DNA of 64,000 nucleotides from Methylopila capsulata. Its GTDB lineage: Bacteria > Pseudomonadota > Alphaproteobacteria > Rhizobiales > Methylopilaceae. The notes below the pieces were generated by a model. That model was given only the letters and a program-made list of their open reading frames with translations. It was not told the DNA's origin and did not search any database. The position numbers were made by a program, and so were the translations under genes. The stretch spans positions 682,001 through 746,000 of the forward strand of contig NZ_JAFBCY010000002.1 of assembly GCF_016907975.1 (NCBI RefSeq), read 5' to 3'. Shown here in pieces: positions 52,174 through 60,472 of the stretch (position 1 is its first letter; every line of letters begins with the position of its first letter).

Positions 52174-52936
52174 CAACGTTCCGCTGCCGAGCGTCAGCGC
52201 CGCCCGCGCCGCGGAGCGGGCGACGTCGCTCGCGGCGCATCTCGACGCCCGTCACCGCGGCCAGAACGCGCAGGCGCTGATCCACGCGGCGGTGAAGGAC
52301 CTGTTCCGGGGCCGCATCGCGCTGGTCTCGAGCTTCGGCGCGGACTCCGCCGTGCTGCTGCATCTGGTGGCCGAGGTGGACCCGACGACGCCCGTCATCT
52401 TCGTCGACACCGGCCAGCTGTTCGCGGAGACGCTGCGGTACCGCGACGAGCTCGTGGCGCTGCTGGGCCTCACCGACGTGCGCTCCGTCGGTCCCAAGAC
52501 CGATCGGCTGGCGCGGCTCGATCCCGAAAACTTCCTATGGCAGTCGAACCCCGACCTCTGCTGCCGCATCCGCAAGGTGGAGCCGCTCGCCGACGCGATC
52601 GGCGACTTCCCTGCCTGGATCTCCGGCCGCAAGCGGTTCCAAAACGCCTTCCGCGCCGAACTCCCGGTGTTCGAGGGCGATGGCGCGCGCATCAAGGTCA
52701 ATCCGCTCGCGGACTGGGGGGCCAAGGACGTCGAGGCCTACCGGCTGGAGCACGGCCTGCCCGAGCATCCGCTCGTGAAGTTCGGCTACCTCTCGATCGG
52801 CTGCGCGCCCTGCACGGACCGCGTGAAGCCCGGCGAGGACCCGCGCGCCGGCCGCTGGCGCGGCCGCGCCAAGACCGAGTGCGGCATCCACATCGCCGGT
52901 TCGATGACGCCCGAGAACGAGGGCAGCGGCATCTGA
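52160..52936 (+). CDS. cysH: Adenylyl-sulfate (APS) reductase, thioredoxin-dependent
   Basis: A 258-residue PP-loop enzyme. The nucleotide site is ALVSSFGADSAVLLHL. The iron-sulfur Cys pattern CC (in NPDLCCRIRKVEPL) and CxxC (in IGCAPCTDRV) marks the [4Fe-4S] APS reductase rather than E. coli-type PAPS reductase. The catalytic Cys is in KTECGIH near the end. It turns APS into sulfite and AMP using thioredoxin. ATG 52160 has AAGGA about eight bases upstream and overlaps cysI by 14 bases; an ATG 72 bases further upstream lies deeper in cysI and adds unlikely sequence. Confidence 0.94.
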   Translation: MERPNNVPLPSVSAARAAERATSLAAHLDARHRGQNAQALIHAAVKDLFRGRIALVSSFGADSAVLLHLVAEVDPTTPVIFVDTGQLFAETLRYRDELVALLGLTDVRSVGPKTDRLARLDPENFLWQSNPDLCCRIRKVEPLADAIGDFPAWISGRKRFQNAFRAELPVFEGDGARIKVNPLADWGAKDVEAYRLEHGLPEHPLVKFGYLSIGCAPCTDRVKPGEDPRAGRWRGRAKTECGIHIAGSMTPENEGSGI

Positions 52937-52963
52937 CGGCCGCCCGCGTCCCGGCCTATGGAT

Positions 52964-53077
52964 CGTCATCCCGGACGCGACCGGCGGGCCGCGCTCCGGG
53001 ATCGCCATTTGCGGCCAGCGCTTTATTCTAACCACGACCCCGGCTCTTCACGGCTCCGCCGCCGGGTCGGGATGACG
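52964..53077. repeat. Intergenic palindromic element inside the cys operon
   Basis: Outer perfect 10-base arms CGTCATCCCG (52964-52973) and CGGGATGACG (53068-53077) enclose 94 bases with further partial palindromes (CCCGGA / TCCGGG). It separates cysH from the DUF934 gene by 149 bases. The outer-arm spacing equals that at 60316-60429, although the sequences differ. Confidence 0.6.
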
Positions 53078-53085
53078 AGGATTCG

Positions 53086-53622
53086 ATGACGACCGAGACC
53101 ACCGACGCCGAGCTGACGATCTGGCGCGACGGCCGCTTCCAGGCGGACGAATGGACCCGCGCGGCGGAGGACGAGGCGGTCGCCGACGGTCCGGCCATCC
53201 TGCCGCTCGAGCGCTTTCTTGCGGAGCGCGACGCGCTCGTCTCCCGCAACGCACCGCTTGGCGTCTCCGTGGAGCCGAACGAGGCGATCGAGGAGCTCGC
53301 GCCGCATCTCGACCGCGTGGCCCTCGTCACGCTGAATTTTCCGAAGTACTCGGACGGCCGCAGCTCGTCGTCCGCCCGGCTGCTGCGCGAGCGCTACGGC
53401 TACGTGGGCGAGATCCGCGCCGTCGGCGACGTGCTGATCGACCAGATGCCGCTGATGCGCCGCTGCGGCTTCGACTCGTTCGCGGTCACGAACCCCGTGA
53501 CCCGCAAGCAGCTCGCCGAGGGCCAGTGGCCCGACGTGCCGTTCTACTACCAGCCGACCGGCTCCACGCAGCAGGCGGAGGTCCCCGCCGGCACGAGGCC
53601 CTGGGCGCGCAAGCCGAGCTGA
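53086..53622 (+). CDS. DUF934 domain-containing protein
   Basis: A 178-residue protein of the family that follows cysH/cysI in many alphaproteobacteria and pseudomonads. Pattern: WRDGRFQADEW near the N-terminus, ILPLERFLAERDAL, the core LVTLNFPKYSDGRSSSSARLLRERYGYVGEIRAVGDVLIDQMPLMRRCGFDSF, and a C-terminal QWPDVPFYYQP. Its role in sulfate or sulfite reduction is inferred from neighbourhood only. ATG 53086 follows GACGAGG. It is separated from cysH by a palindromic repeat and ends one base before a convergent dipeptidase. Confidence 0.92.
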   Translation: MTTETTDAELTIWRDGRFQADEWTRAAEDEAVADGPAILPLERFLAERDALVSRNAPLGVSVEPNEAIEELAPHLDRVALVTLNFPKYSDGRSSSSARLLRERYGYVGEIRAVGDVLIDQMPLMRRCGFDSFAVTNPVTRKQLAEGQWPDVPFYYQPTGSTQQAEVPAGTRPWARKPS

Positions 53623-53623
53623 G

Positions 53624-54697
53624 TCACTCCCCCCAGACCCGCTCCAGCAGCGCCACCCAGTTCCGCCACGCGATCTTCTCCAGCGTGGCGTCGTCGTAGC
53701 CGTGCGCCTTGAGATGCACGAGCAGGCGCGGCAGGCCGGCCGCGTCGCCCAGCGCGTCGGGGACGATGGCGCCGTCGAAGTCCGAGCCGAAGCCGACGTG
53801 GTCGACGCCCAGCCTGTCGATGAGGTGGTCGAGGTGGCGCGCCATGACGTCGAGGGCGGTGTCGCCGCGCATCCGCCCGTCCTCGCGCAGGAAGCAGGTC
53901 GCGAAGTTCAGCCCGACGAGGCCGCCCGTCTCCCGGATGGCGGCAAGCTGCGCGTCGGTCAGGTTGCGGGCGTGCGGCGTGAGCGCGTGGGCGTTGGAGT
54001 GGGTCGCGACCAGCGGTCGGGTGGACAGCTTCGCCACGTCCCAGAAGCCGGCCTCGTTGAGGTGGCTGAGGTCGAACACGATGCGGAGCTCGTCGCAGGC
54101 CTTGACCAGGCGCTTGCCGGTCTCGGTCAGCCCGGGGCCGATGTCCGGCGAGGACGGAAACCGGAACGGCACGCCATGGCCGAAGATCGTCGGCCGGCTC
54201 CACACCGGCCCGAGCGAGCGCAGGCCGGCGGCGTGCAGCACGTGGAGCGCGTCGAGATCGGCGTCGATCGCTTCGGCGCCCTCGATGTGGAGCACGGTCG
54301 CGAACGCGCCCCGCGCCATCGCGGCGCGGATCTCGGCGCCGCTGCGGCAGACCGCGACGGCGCCGTCCGACGCGCGCTCGATCCGCAGCAGCAGCGCGGC
54401 CATGGCCAGCACCGCCTTCTGCGCGTCGCCGAGCGGCAGGCGATCGGGCAGCGGCACGTCGTAGGTCGCGGCCCGCATCAGCTCGAGGTAGTCGACCCCG
54501 AGCTGCGGCGACGGCGTGAAGATCGCGAACATCCCGCCCGCCAGGCCGCCTGCGCGCGCTTTGGCCAGGTCGATATGCCCGCCGACGCCGCCGTTCAGGA
54601 ACGCCCCCACGCCCAGGTCGTCGTCCCCGCGCATGTGCAGGCGGAGAAGCGTGTCGTTGTGGCCGTCGAAGACGGGAATGGTCGGCGTGTCGGTCAT
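53624..54697 (-). CDS. Membrane dipeptidase (peptidase family M19)
   Basis: A 357-residue TIM-barrel metal hydrolase. The first metal site is DGHNDTLLRLH (residues about 11-21, HxD), a further Glu is in VLHIEGAEAI, His in IVFDLSHLNEAGFWD and LVATHSNAHAL, and the Asp in GFGSDFDGA. It hydrolyses dipeptides, and some family members act on beta-lactams or D-amino-acid dipeptides. There is no signal peptide, so it is cytoplasmic. It is convergent with the DUF934 gene and stands 258 bases downstream of the PfkB gene with palindromic repeats between them. Confidence 0.93.
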   Translation of the reverse strand: MTDTPTIPVFDGHNDTLLRLHMRGDDDLGVGAFLNGGVGGHIDLAKARAGGLAGGMFAIFTPSPQLGVDYLELMRAATYDVPLPDRLPLGDAQKAVLAMAALLLRIERASDGAVAVCRSGAEIRAAMARGAFATVLHIEGAEAIDADLDALHVLHAAGLRSLGPVWSRPTIFGHGVPFRFPSSPDIGPGLTETGKRLVKACDELRIVFDLSHLNEAGFWDVAKLSTRPLVATHSNAHALTPHARNLTDAQLAAIRETGGLVGLNFATCFLREDGRMRGDTALDVMARHLDHLIDRLGVDHVGFGSDFDGAIVPDALGDAAGLPRLLVHLKAHGYDDATLEKIAWRNWVALLERVWGE

Positions 54698-54762
54698 CGC
54701 GCGAGGAGATCAGGCGGAGGCGAGCGGCGCAACGGACGAGCCGCTTCAAGAACACCGCGGGG

Positions 54763-54920
54763 ATCCCTCCTCGCGCCGAAGGCGTGGGGAGGGTGGCCTC
54801 GGCGCAGCCGAGATCGGGTGGGGTCTCGGGCGTAGGGCGCGACGGCCGCGAGCTTTGTCTTGAACCCACCCCACCCGGCCGGGCTTCGCCCGTCCACCCT
54901 CCCCTCTGTCGAGGGAGGGA
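54763..54920. repeat. Large imperfect palindromic repeat (second type)
   Basis: Nested inverted repeats: GGGGAGGGTGG (54786-54796) with CCACCCTCCCC (54894-54904), CGGGTGGGGT (54815-54824) with ACCCCACCCG (54868-54877), and outer CCCTCC / GGAGGG ends. It fills most of the 258-base gap between the PfkB and dipeptidase genes. This type (GGGTGGCC...CGGGTGGGG) is widespread in bacterial intergenic DNA, from memory. Confidence 0.75.
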
Positions 54921-54955
54921 TGCCCGCGCCTGCTGCGATGCGCGGGGCGAAGCGT

Positions 54956-55957
54956 TCAGATCAGGCCGCGGCTCTCCGCGAGCGTCTTCAGGCTGACCAG
55001 CGGCCTCGCGCCGACATGCGAGATCACCTCCGCCGCCGCGAGCGAGCCGAGTTCGCCCGAGCGCTGGAGACCCAGGCCCCGGACGTGGGCGAACAGGAAG
55101 CCGGCCGCGAACAGATCGCCCGCGCCGGTCTTGTCCACGATCGCGCCGCCCACGGGAGCCGCCGGCACATAGACCCGCTCGCCGCCCTGGAGGACCACGC
55201 AGCCGTCCGCGCCCAGCGTCACCGCCGCGAGCTTGGCGTCGGTCGCCACGGCCTGCAGCGCAGCCTCGATGTCGCCCGTCTCGTAGAGCGCCTTCAGCTC
55301 GCTGTCGTTCGCGAACAGGATGTCGACCACGCCGGTGCGGATCAGCTCCAGGAACTCCGCCCTGTAACGGTCGACGCAGAAGGAGTCGGACAGCGACAGG
55401 GCGACCTGCCGGCCGGCGCCGTGCGCGATGCCGGCCGCCTTGCGGAAGGCCTCCTTGGCCGCCGGCGGATCCCACAGGTAACCCTCGAGATAGGTGACGT
55501 GGGCGGCCTCCACGGTCGCGGCGTCGATGTCGTCGGGGCCGAGCGCCTGGGCCGCGCCGAGATAGGTGCTCATGGTGCGCTCCCCGTCCGGCGTCACCAG
55601 CACGAAGCAGCGGGCGGTGGCGGCGCCGTCGGTCGCGGGCGCGGACGGGAAGTGGACGCCGATCGCCGTGATGTCGTGGGCGAAGACGCCGCCCAGCGTG
55701 TCGGCCTTCACCTTGCCGAGGAAGGCCGCGCTCCCGCCCAGCGAGCCGAGGCCCGCGAGCGTGTTGGCGGCCGAGCCGCCGGAGGCCTCGATCGCGGGGC
55801 CCATACGGCCGTAGAGCGCCTCGGCGCGCTCCTCGTCGATCAGCGTCATGGAGCCCTTGGCCAGCCCCTCGGCGATCAGGAAATCGTCTTCGGCGACGGC
55901 GATCACGTCGACGATGGCGTTGCCGATGCCGAGGACGTCGTATTTCGCGTGCGACAT
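54956..55957 (-). CDS. PfkB family carbohydrate/adenosine kinase
   Basis: A 333-residue ribokinase-fold kinase. The N-terminal motif [15 protein letters not shown] and [24 protein letters not shown] bind the sugar or nucleoside; the catalytic signature is [20 protein letters not shown] near residue 290 with the base Asp in GAGD. In Rhizobiales this type is usually annotated as adenosine kinase, which would salvage adenosine to AMP; the substrate is not certain. Start at 55957. It is divergent from trpS, with a 114-base gap. Confidence 0.9.
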   Translation of the reverse strand: MSHAKYDVLGIGNAIVDVIAVAEDDFLIAEGLAKGSMTLIDEERAEALYGRMGPAIEASGGSAANTLAGLGSLGGSAAFLGKVKADTLGGVFAHDITAIGVHFPSAPATDGAATARCFVLVTPDGERTMSTYLGAAQALGPDDIDAATVEAAHVTYLEGYLWDPPAAKEAFRKAAGIAHGAGRQVALSLSDSFCVDRYRAEFLELIRTGVVDILFANDSELKALYETGDIEAALQAVATDAKLAAVTLGADGCVVLQGGERVYVPAAPVGGAIVDKTGAGDLFAAGFLFAHVRGLGLQRSGELGSLAAAEVISHVGARPLVSLKTLAESRGLI

Positions 55958-56045
55958 GGCGGATCAACGCTCCGAAAGGCGGGGTCAGCGGGCGGCGTGA
56001 GAGGCGGCGAGGCCTTGCGTGGCCGCCGGGCGGAGGCCATAACGC

Positions 56046-56062
56046 GCCCTCGTTCAGAGGGC
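56046..56062 (+). promoter_or_regulatory. Small hairpin just upstream of trpS
   Basis: GCCCTC-gttca-GAGGGC ends ten bases before the trpS start codon, overlapping the place of a ribosome site. It may affect translation; no leader peptide with Trp codons was seen. Confidence 0.3.
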
Positions 56063-56071
56063 AAATCCAAG

Positions 56072-57109
56072 ATGACGAGCGCGTCCCAGCGGGTCTTCTC
56101 CGGCGTCCAGCCGACCGGCAACCTCCACCTCGGCAACTACCTCGGCGCGATCAAGCGCTTCGTGGAGCTGCAGGAGGGCTACGACTGCATCTACTGCGTG
56201 GTCGACATGCACGCGATCACCGTGTGGCAGGACCCGGTCGAGCTGAAGAAGTCGATCCGCGAGGTCGCGGCCGCCTTCCTCGCCGCCGGCGTCGACGGCT
56301 CGAAGCAGATCGTCTTCAACCAGAGCCAAGTCCCCCAGCACGCCGAGCTCGCGTGGGTGCTGAACTGCGTCGCCCGCCTCGGCTGGCTGAACCGCATGAC
56401 CCAGTTCAAGGAAAAGGCCGGCAAGGACCGCGAGAACGCCTCGGTCGGGCTCTACGCCTACCCCAACCTGATGGCGGCCGACATCCTGGTCTACCGCGCC
56501 ACCCACGTGCCGGTCGGCGAGGACCAGAAGCAGCACCTCGAGCTCGCCCGCGACATCGCGCAGAAGTTCAACAACGACTTCGCGACCTCGATCGCGGCGA
56601 ACGGCCTTCCCGAGAAGTTCTTCCCGCAGCCCCAGCCGCTGATCGCAGGCCCCGCGACCCGGGTGATGAGCCTGCGCGACGGCGCGAAGAAGATGTCGAA
56701 GTCCGACCCCTCGGACGCGAGCCGCATCAACCTGACCGACAGCGCCGACCAGATCGCCAACAAGATCCGCCGCGCCAAGACCGACCCGCTGCCGCTGCCG
56801 GAGAGCCTGGACGGCCTGAAGGAGCGTCCGGAGGCCGACAACCTCATCGGCATCTACGCGGCGCTCGCCGACACCGACGCCCAAGGCGTCATCGACGAGT
56901 TCGGCGGCGGCCAGTTCTCGCAGTTCAAGCAGGCGCTGGTCGATCTGACGGTGGCGAAGCTCGGGCCGATCAACGCCGAGATGACGCGTCTCGTCGCCGA
57001 TCCCGGCCACATCGACCGCGTGCTGGGCGACGGCGCCGCGCGCGCCGAAGCGATCGCGGCGGAGACCATGACGGCCGTGAAGGACATCGTCGGCTTCGTC
57101 CGCCGGTGA
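56072..57109 (+). CDS. trpS: Tryptophanyl-tRNA synthetase
   Basis: A 345-residue class-Ic aminoacyl-tRNA synthetase. The HIGH-like motif is [20 protein letters not shown] (residues about 9-20) and the KMSKS motif is [10 protein letters not shown] near residue 210. The Trp-binding pocket region DMHAITVW is present. It charges tRNA-Trp. Start ATG 56072 directly precedes the conserved N-terminus; a longer frame upstream is an artefact of GC bias. Followed at 40 bases by a universal stress protein and then nfu, a gene order common in Rhizobiales. Confidence 0.97.
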   Translation: MTSASQRVFSGVQPTGNLHLGNYLGAIKRFVELQEGYDCIYCVVDMHAITVWQDPVELKKSIREVAAAFLAAGVDGSKQIVFNQSQVPQHAELAWVLNCVARLGWLNRMTQFKEKAGKDRENASVGLYAYPNLMAADILVYRATHVPVGEDQKQHLELARDIAQKFNNDFATSIAANGLPEKFFPQPQPLIAGPATRVMSLRDGAKKMSKSDPSDASRINLTDSADQIANKIRRAKTDPLPLPESLDGLKERPEADNLIGIYAALADTDAQGVIDEFGGGQFSQFKQALVDLTVAKLGPINAEMTRLVADPGHIDRVLGDGAARAEAIAAETMTAVKDIVGFVRR

Positions 57110-57149
57110 CGCCGTTGCGCGGCCGCCGCGCCGCGCGCATCCTCCCGTC

Positions 57150-57644
57150 ATGATCGCGCAACGCCGCTCCTACGAGGCCGGGCACCGGCCGAAATTCCTC
57201 GTCGTCGTGGACGATAGCGAGGAGTGCGACCGCGCCGTGCGCTTCGCCGCGCGGCGGGCGGCGCGCGTCGGCGCGGACCTCGCCCTGCTCACCGTCATCA
57301 CGCCGGGGGAGTTCCAGCACTGGTTCGGCGTCGGCGACGTCATGCGCGAGGAGGCCGAGGCCGCCGCCAGGGCGCATCTGGCGCGGGTGGCCGCGAAGGC
57401 GCGCGACGCCGCAGGCGTCGAGGCCGAGCTGGTGGTGCGCGAGGGCGCGAAGTCCGAGGAGCTGATCGCCGCGATCGAGGAGGACGAGGACGTCGCCCTG
57501 CTCGTGCTCGCGGCCGGCGTCAGCGCCGAAGGGCCGGGGCCGCTCGTCACGCAGATCGCGGGCCGCTCCGCGGGCACCTTCCCGATTCCGGTCGCGATCG
57601 TCCCAGGGCATCTCACGGACGCCCAGATCGACTCGCTGGCCTGA
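57150..57644 (+). CDS. Universal stress protein (UspA-like)
   Basis: A 164-residue Rossmann-like protein. The core is FLVVVDDSEECDRAVRFAARRAARVGADLALLTVI; the C-terminal ATP-loop region (usually G-x2-G-x9-GS/T) reads LVLAAGVSAEGPGPLVTQIAGRSAGTFPIPVAIVPG, so the nucleotide site may be altered. Usp proteins help survival under stress or starvation. It lies between trpS and nfu on the same strand. Confidence 0.9.
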   Translation: MIAQRRSYEAGHRPKFLVVVDDSEECDRAVRFAARRAARVGADLALLTVITPGEFQHWFGVGDVMREEAEAAARAHLARVAAKARDAAGVEAELVVREGAKSEELIAAIEEDEDVALLVLAAGVSAEGPGPLVTQIAGRSAGTFPIPVAIVPGHLTDAQIDSLA

Positions 57645-57754
57645 CGCCCGCCGCCGGCATTTGACCGAGCGCCCCAAAACCACCATCTGTCTCACGATAG
57701 GCGCCGCGACCGGCGCGAAGGCTCCGCGCCTTGAACCCGGAGGCTGATTTCAGA

Positions 57755-58321
57755 ATGTTCATCCAGACCGAAGCGACCCCGAATCCCGCGACGCTCAAAT
57801 TCCTGCCCGGCCGCGACGTGCTGCCCGGCGACACGCTGGAGATGCGCACCGCCGACGAGGCCGCGCGCTCGCCGCTCGCCCAGACCCTGTTCGCGATCGA
57901 CGGCGTGTCCGGCGTGTTCTACGGCTCCGACTTCATCACCGTGACCAAGGCCGGCGGCGAGTGGCCGCACCTGAAGCCTGCGATCCTCGGGGCGATCATG
58001 GAGCACTACCTCGCCGGCGGGCCGCTGGTCGCCGAAGGCGGCGCGCAGACGGCGACGGGGGGCGACGAGTTCTTCGACGAGGCCGACGCCGAGACGGTCA
58101 ACACCATCAAGGACCTGCTCGAGACCCGGGTGCGCCCGGCGGTGGCGCAGGACGGCGGCGACATCACCTTCCGCGGATTCCGCGAAGGCGTCGTCTATCT
58201 CGATATGAAGGGCTCGTGCTCCGGCTGCCCGTCGTCAACGGCCACGCTGAAGCAGGGCATCGAGAACCTGCTCCGCCACTTCGTGCCGGAAGTCGAGGAA
58301 GTCCGTCCGGTCGCGACCTGA
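57755..58321 (+). CDS. NifU/Nfu family iron-sulfur carrier protein
   Basis: A 188-residue Nfu. Residues 1 to about 88 are the Nfu N-terminal domain (MFIQTEATPNPATLKFLPGRDVL to FYGSDFITVTK). Residues about 110-180 are the NifU-like C-terminal domain with the cluster-binding CxxC in MKGSCSGCPSSTATLKQGIENLLRHFVPEV. It delivers [4Fe-4S] clusters to target enzymes. ATG 57755 has GGAGG about 12 bases upstream; an ATG 24 bases earlier would add eight residues. Convergent with the Flp pilin gene after nine bases. Confidence 0.95.
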   Translation: MFIQTEATPNPATLKFLPGRDVLPGDTLEMRTADEAARSPLAQTLFAIDGVSGVFYGSDFITVTKAGGEWPHLKPAILGAIMEHYLAGGPLVAEGGAQTATGGDEFFDEADAETVNTIKDLLETRVRPAVAQDGGDITFRGFREGVVYLDMKGSCSGCPSSTATLKQGIENLLRHFVPEVEEVRPVAT

Positions 58322-58330
58322 GACGGGGCC

Positions 58331-58525
58331 TCAGCCACCCGAAAGCGCCCTTAATTCGTTCGCGATCCGCTCGAAGTACCTGACCCGCACGACGTCGCCC
58401 AGGACGAAGACGGTGGCGACCAAAGCGATCGTCATGACGCTTGCGATCAGCGCGTACTCGATCGCGGTCGCGCCGCGTTCGTCGCGCGCGAACCGCCGAA
58501 GCGCATCCTGAACCTGCCACGCCAT
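58331..58525 (-). CDS. Flp family type IVb pilin (orphan)
   Basis: A 64-residue prepilin. A short basic leader ends RFARDERG, then the mature helix ATAIEYALIASVMTIALVATVFVL with the conserved Glu at position 5 after the prepilin peptidase cut. This is the standard Flp layout. The tad assembly genes (cpaA-F, tadA-C) are not in this window, so either the pilin is a scattered paralogue or the locus is elsewhere. ATG 58525 is the only reasonable start. Confidence 0.9.
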   Translation of the reverse strand: MAWQVQDALRRFARDERGATAIEYALIASVMTIALVATVFVLGDVVRVRYFERIANELRALSGG

Positions 58526-58574
58526 GCCAATCCCCAGTCCGCGCGTCCTGCGCGTGTCGATCGGCGGAACGGCC

Positions 58575-58994
58575 TCAGAGCAGGGCGACGAGGTGCGCGA
58601 TCAGCGGCTCGTCGGCCGGCGGCATCGGATAGTCGCGGAGCGCCTGCGGGCGGACCCAGCGCGTCGCCTGTCCCTCCCGGCCCGTCACGATCCCCGTCCA
58701 CCGCCGGCACACGTAGAGCGGCATCAACAGGTGGAAGGTCTCGTAGGCGTGGCTCGCGAAGGTGAGCGGCGCGAGGCATGGCTCCTCGACCGCGACGCCG
58801 AGCTCTTCGGCAAGTTCCCGGATCAAGGTTTCTTCCGGCCGCTCGCCCGCCTCGACCTTGCCGCCGGGAAACTCCCAGAGCCCGGCGAGGGTCTTGCCTT
58901 CCGGCCGCTGCGCGAGGAGCACGCGGCCGTCGGCGTCCACCAAAGCGCAGGCGACGACTAGGACGAGCTTGGGCTTCGCGTCCGCGGACATCAT
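58575..58994 (-). CDS. mutT: (Deoxy)nucleoside triphosphate pyrophosphohydrolase, MutT-like
   Basis: A 139-residue Nudix hydrolase. The Nudix box GX5EX7REUXEEXGU is complete in GGKVEAGERPEETLIRELAEELGV. The start LVLVVACALVDADGRVLLAQRPEGKTLAGLWEFPGGK is typical of 8-oxo-dGTP hydrolases, which clean the nucleotide pool of oxidised dGTP. Start candidates are 59003 (GTG), 58994 and 58991 (ATG); 58994 is used. It lies 40 bases after argJ on the same strand and is probably co-transcribed. Confidence 0.9.
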   Translation of the reverse strand: MMSADAKPKLVLVVACALVDADGRVLLAQRPEGKTLAGLWEFPGGKVEAGERPEETLIRELAEELGVAVEEPCLAPLTFASHAYETFHLLMPLYVCRRWTGIVTGREGQATRWVRPQALRDYPMPPADEPLIAHLVALL

Positions 58995-59034
58995 GGCGAC
59001 CACACGTTAAAGGGGAGTTGTACGGACGCCGCGA

Positions 59035-60267
59035 CTACGACCGATAGTCCGCATTGATCGCGATGTAGCCCTCGGTCAGGTCGCAGGTCCAGACGCGGGC
59101 GGTCCCTGCGCCGAGCCCCAGCTCGACCCCGATCGTGATCTCCTGGTTCTTCATGTAGGCCGAGGTCTCGGCCTCATCGTAGTCCGGGTCGCGCTCGCCT
59201 TCGAAGGCCACGCGGATATCGCCGAAGCGGATCGTCAGCCGGTCGCGGTCCGCGGGCTCCCCGGCCTTTCCGACCGCCATCACCACCCGGCCCCAGTTGG
59301 CGTCCTCGCCGGCGGCCGCGGTCTTGACCAGGGGCGAATTGGCGATCGAGAGCGCGATGCGCCGCGCCGAAAGGTCGCTCTCCGCGCCCCCCACCTCGAC
59401 CGTGATGAACTTGCGCGCGCCCTCGCCGTCGCGGGCGACCAGCTGCGCAAGCTCGACCAGCAGCTCCTCGAAGGCCGCGGCGAAGTCGGCGAGCGCCGGA
59501 CCGCCGGCCTCGGTGACGGGCGGGTTGCCGGCCGCGCCGGTCGCGAAGGCGAGCAGCGTGTCCGAGGTCGAGGTGTCGCCGTCGATCGTCACGCAGTTGA
59601 ACGAGCGGTCGACCGCCGCCGACAGGATCGCCTGCAGCGCGGCCGGGGCGATCGCGGCGTCCGTCGCCACGAAGGACAGCATCGTCGCCATGTCGGGCGC
59701 GATCATGCCCGCGCCCTTCGCGATTCCGTTGATCGTCACCGTGACGCCGCCGATCTCGGCCGTGCGGGTGGCGAGCTTCGGGAAGGTGTCGGTGGTCATG
59801 ATGGCGCGCGCCGCCGCGTCCCAGCCCTCGCCGACGCCGGAGGCGACCAGCGCGTCCATCACGCCCGAGAAGCGGGTGGCGTCGAGCGGCTCGCCGATCA
59901 CGCCGGTGGAGGCCAGGAAAATCTCGGCCTCGGGGCAGCCGACGGCCTGCGCGGTGATCTCGGCCGTCAACCCGGTCGCGGCGCGGCCTTTCTTGCCCGT
60001 GAAGGCGTTGGCGTTGCCGGAGTTGACCACCAGCGCGCGGATGCGCCCGCCCGAGACCCGCTCGCGGCACCAGTCCACCGCGGCCGAAGGGCAGCGCGAG
60101 CGGGTGAACACGCCCGCGACGCTGGTTCCTTCCGCGAAGGTCGCGAGCAGCACGTCGGTGCGGCCCTTGTACCGGATGCCCGCGGCGGCGGTCGACAGGG
60201 TCACGCCCGCGATCGCCGGGAGGGTCGGAAAGGAGGTGGGGGCGAGCGGAGAGACGGCGGTCGACAT
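59035..60267 (-). CDS. argJ: Bifunctional ornithine acetyltransferase / N-acetylglutamate synthase
   Basis: A 410-residue ArgJ. The self-cleavage site is in [14 protein letters not shown] near residue 190, where the chain breaks before Thr to give alpha and beta subunits. Other family blocks are [57 protein letters not shown] and the C-terminal TSDLTEGYI-like strand [15 protein letters not shown]. It recycles the acetyl group in arginine synthesis. Its neighbours mutT, the parvulin-type isomerase and secA form the order seen in other Rhizobiales. Confidence 0.96.
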   Translation of the reverse strand: MSTAVSPLAPTSFPTLPAIAGVTLSTAAAGIRYKGRTDVLLATFAEGTSVAGVFTRSRCPSAAVDWCRERVSGGRIRALVVNSGNANAFTGKKGRAATGLTAEITAQAVGCPEAEIFLASTGVIGEPLDATRFSGVMDALVASGVGEGWDAAARAIMTTDTFPKLATRTAEIGGVTVTINGIAKGAGMIAPDMATMLSFVATDAAIAPAALQAILSAAVDRSFNCVTIDGDTSTSDTLLAFATGAAGNPPVTEAGGPALADFAAAFEELLVELAQLVARDGEGARKFITVEVGGAESDLSARRIALSIANSPLVKTAAAGEDANWGRVVMAVGKAGEPADRDRLTIRFGDIRVAFEGERDPDYDEAETSAYMKNQEITIGVELGLGAGTARVWTCDLTEGYIAINADYRS

Positions 60268-60315
60268 GGCGGGCCCAACAGCAGGAGGCGCTTAGTGCGA
60301 AACCAGGCTCCGGCG

Positions 60316-60429
60316 GCGTCCCGGCTTGAGCCTGGACCCATACCCGCCGAGCTTTGAAGGCGACGCCGGCGGGAACGCGTCAGTCCCCGCCGGCGACGCA
60401 TCTGTGGTCCCGGCTCAAGGCCGGGACGC
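60316..60429. repeat. Paired palindromic repeat element (GTCCCGGC/GCCGGGAC type)
   Basis: Same family as 6549-6669. Outer 10-base arms GCGTCCCGGC (60316-60325) and GCCGGGACGC (60420-60429) carry TTGAG and CTCAAG loops in opposite orientation; each end is a hairpin. An inner palindrome CGCCGGCGGG / CCCGCCGGCG (60364-60373, 60386-60395) lies between them. It fills most of the 205-base argJ to isomerase gap. Confidence 0.75.
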
Positions 60430-60472
60430 GAAGTCGACGCTTGCGGCCCGTCGCCGGGCGGCGAACGCGGCC

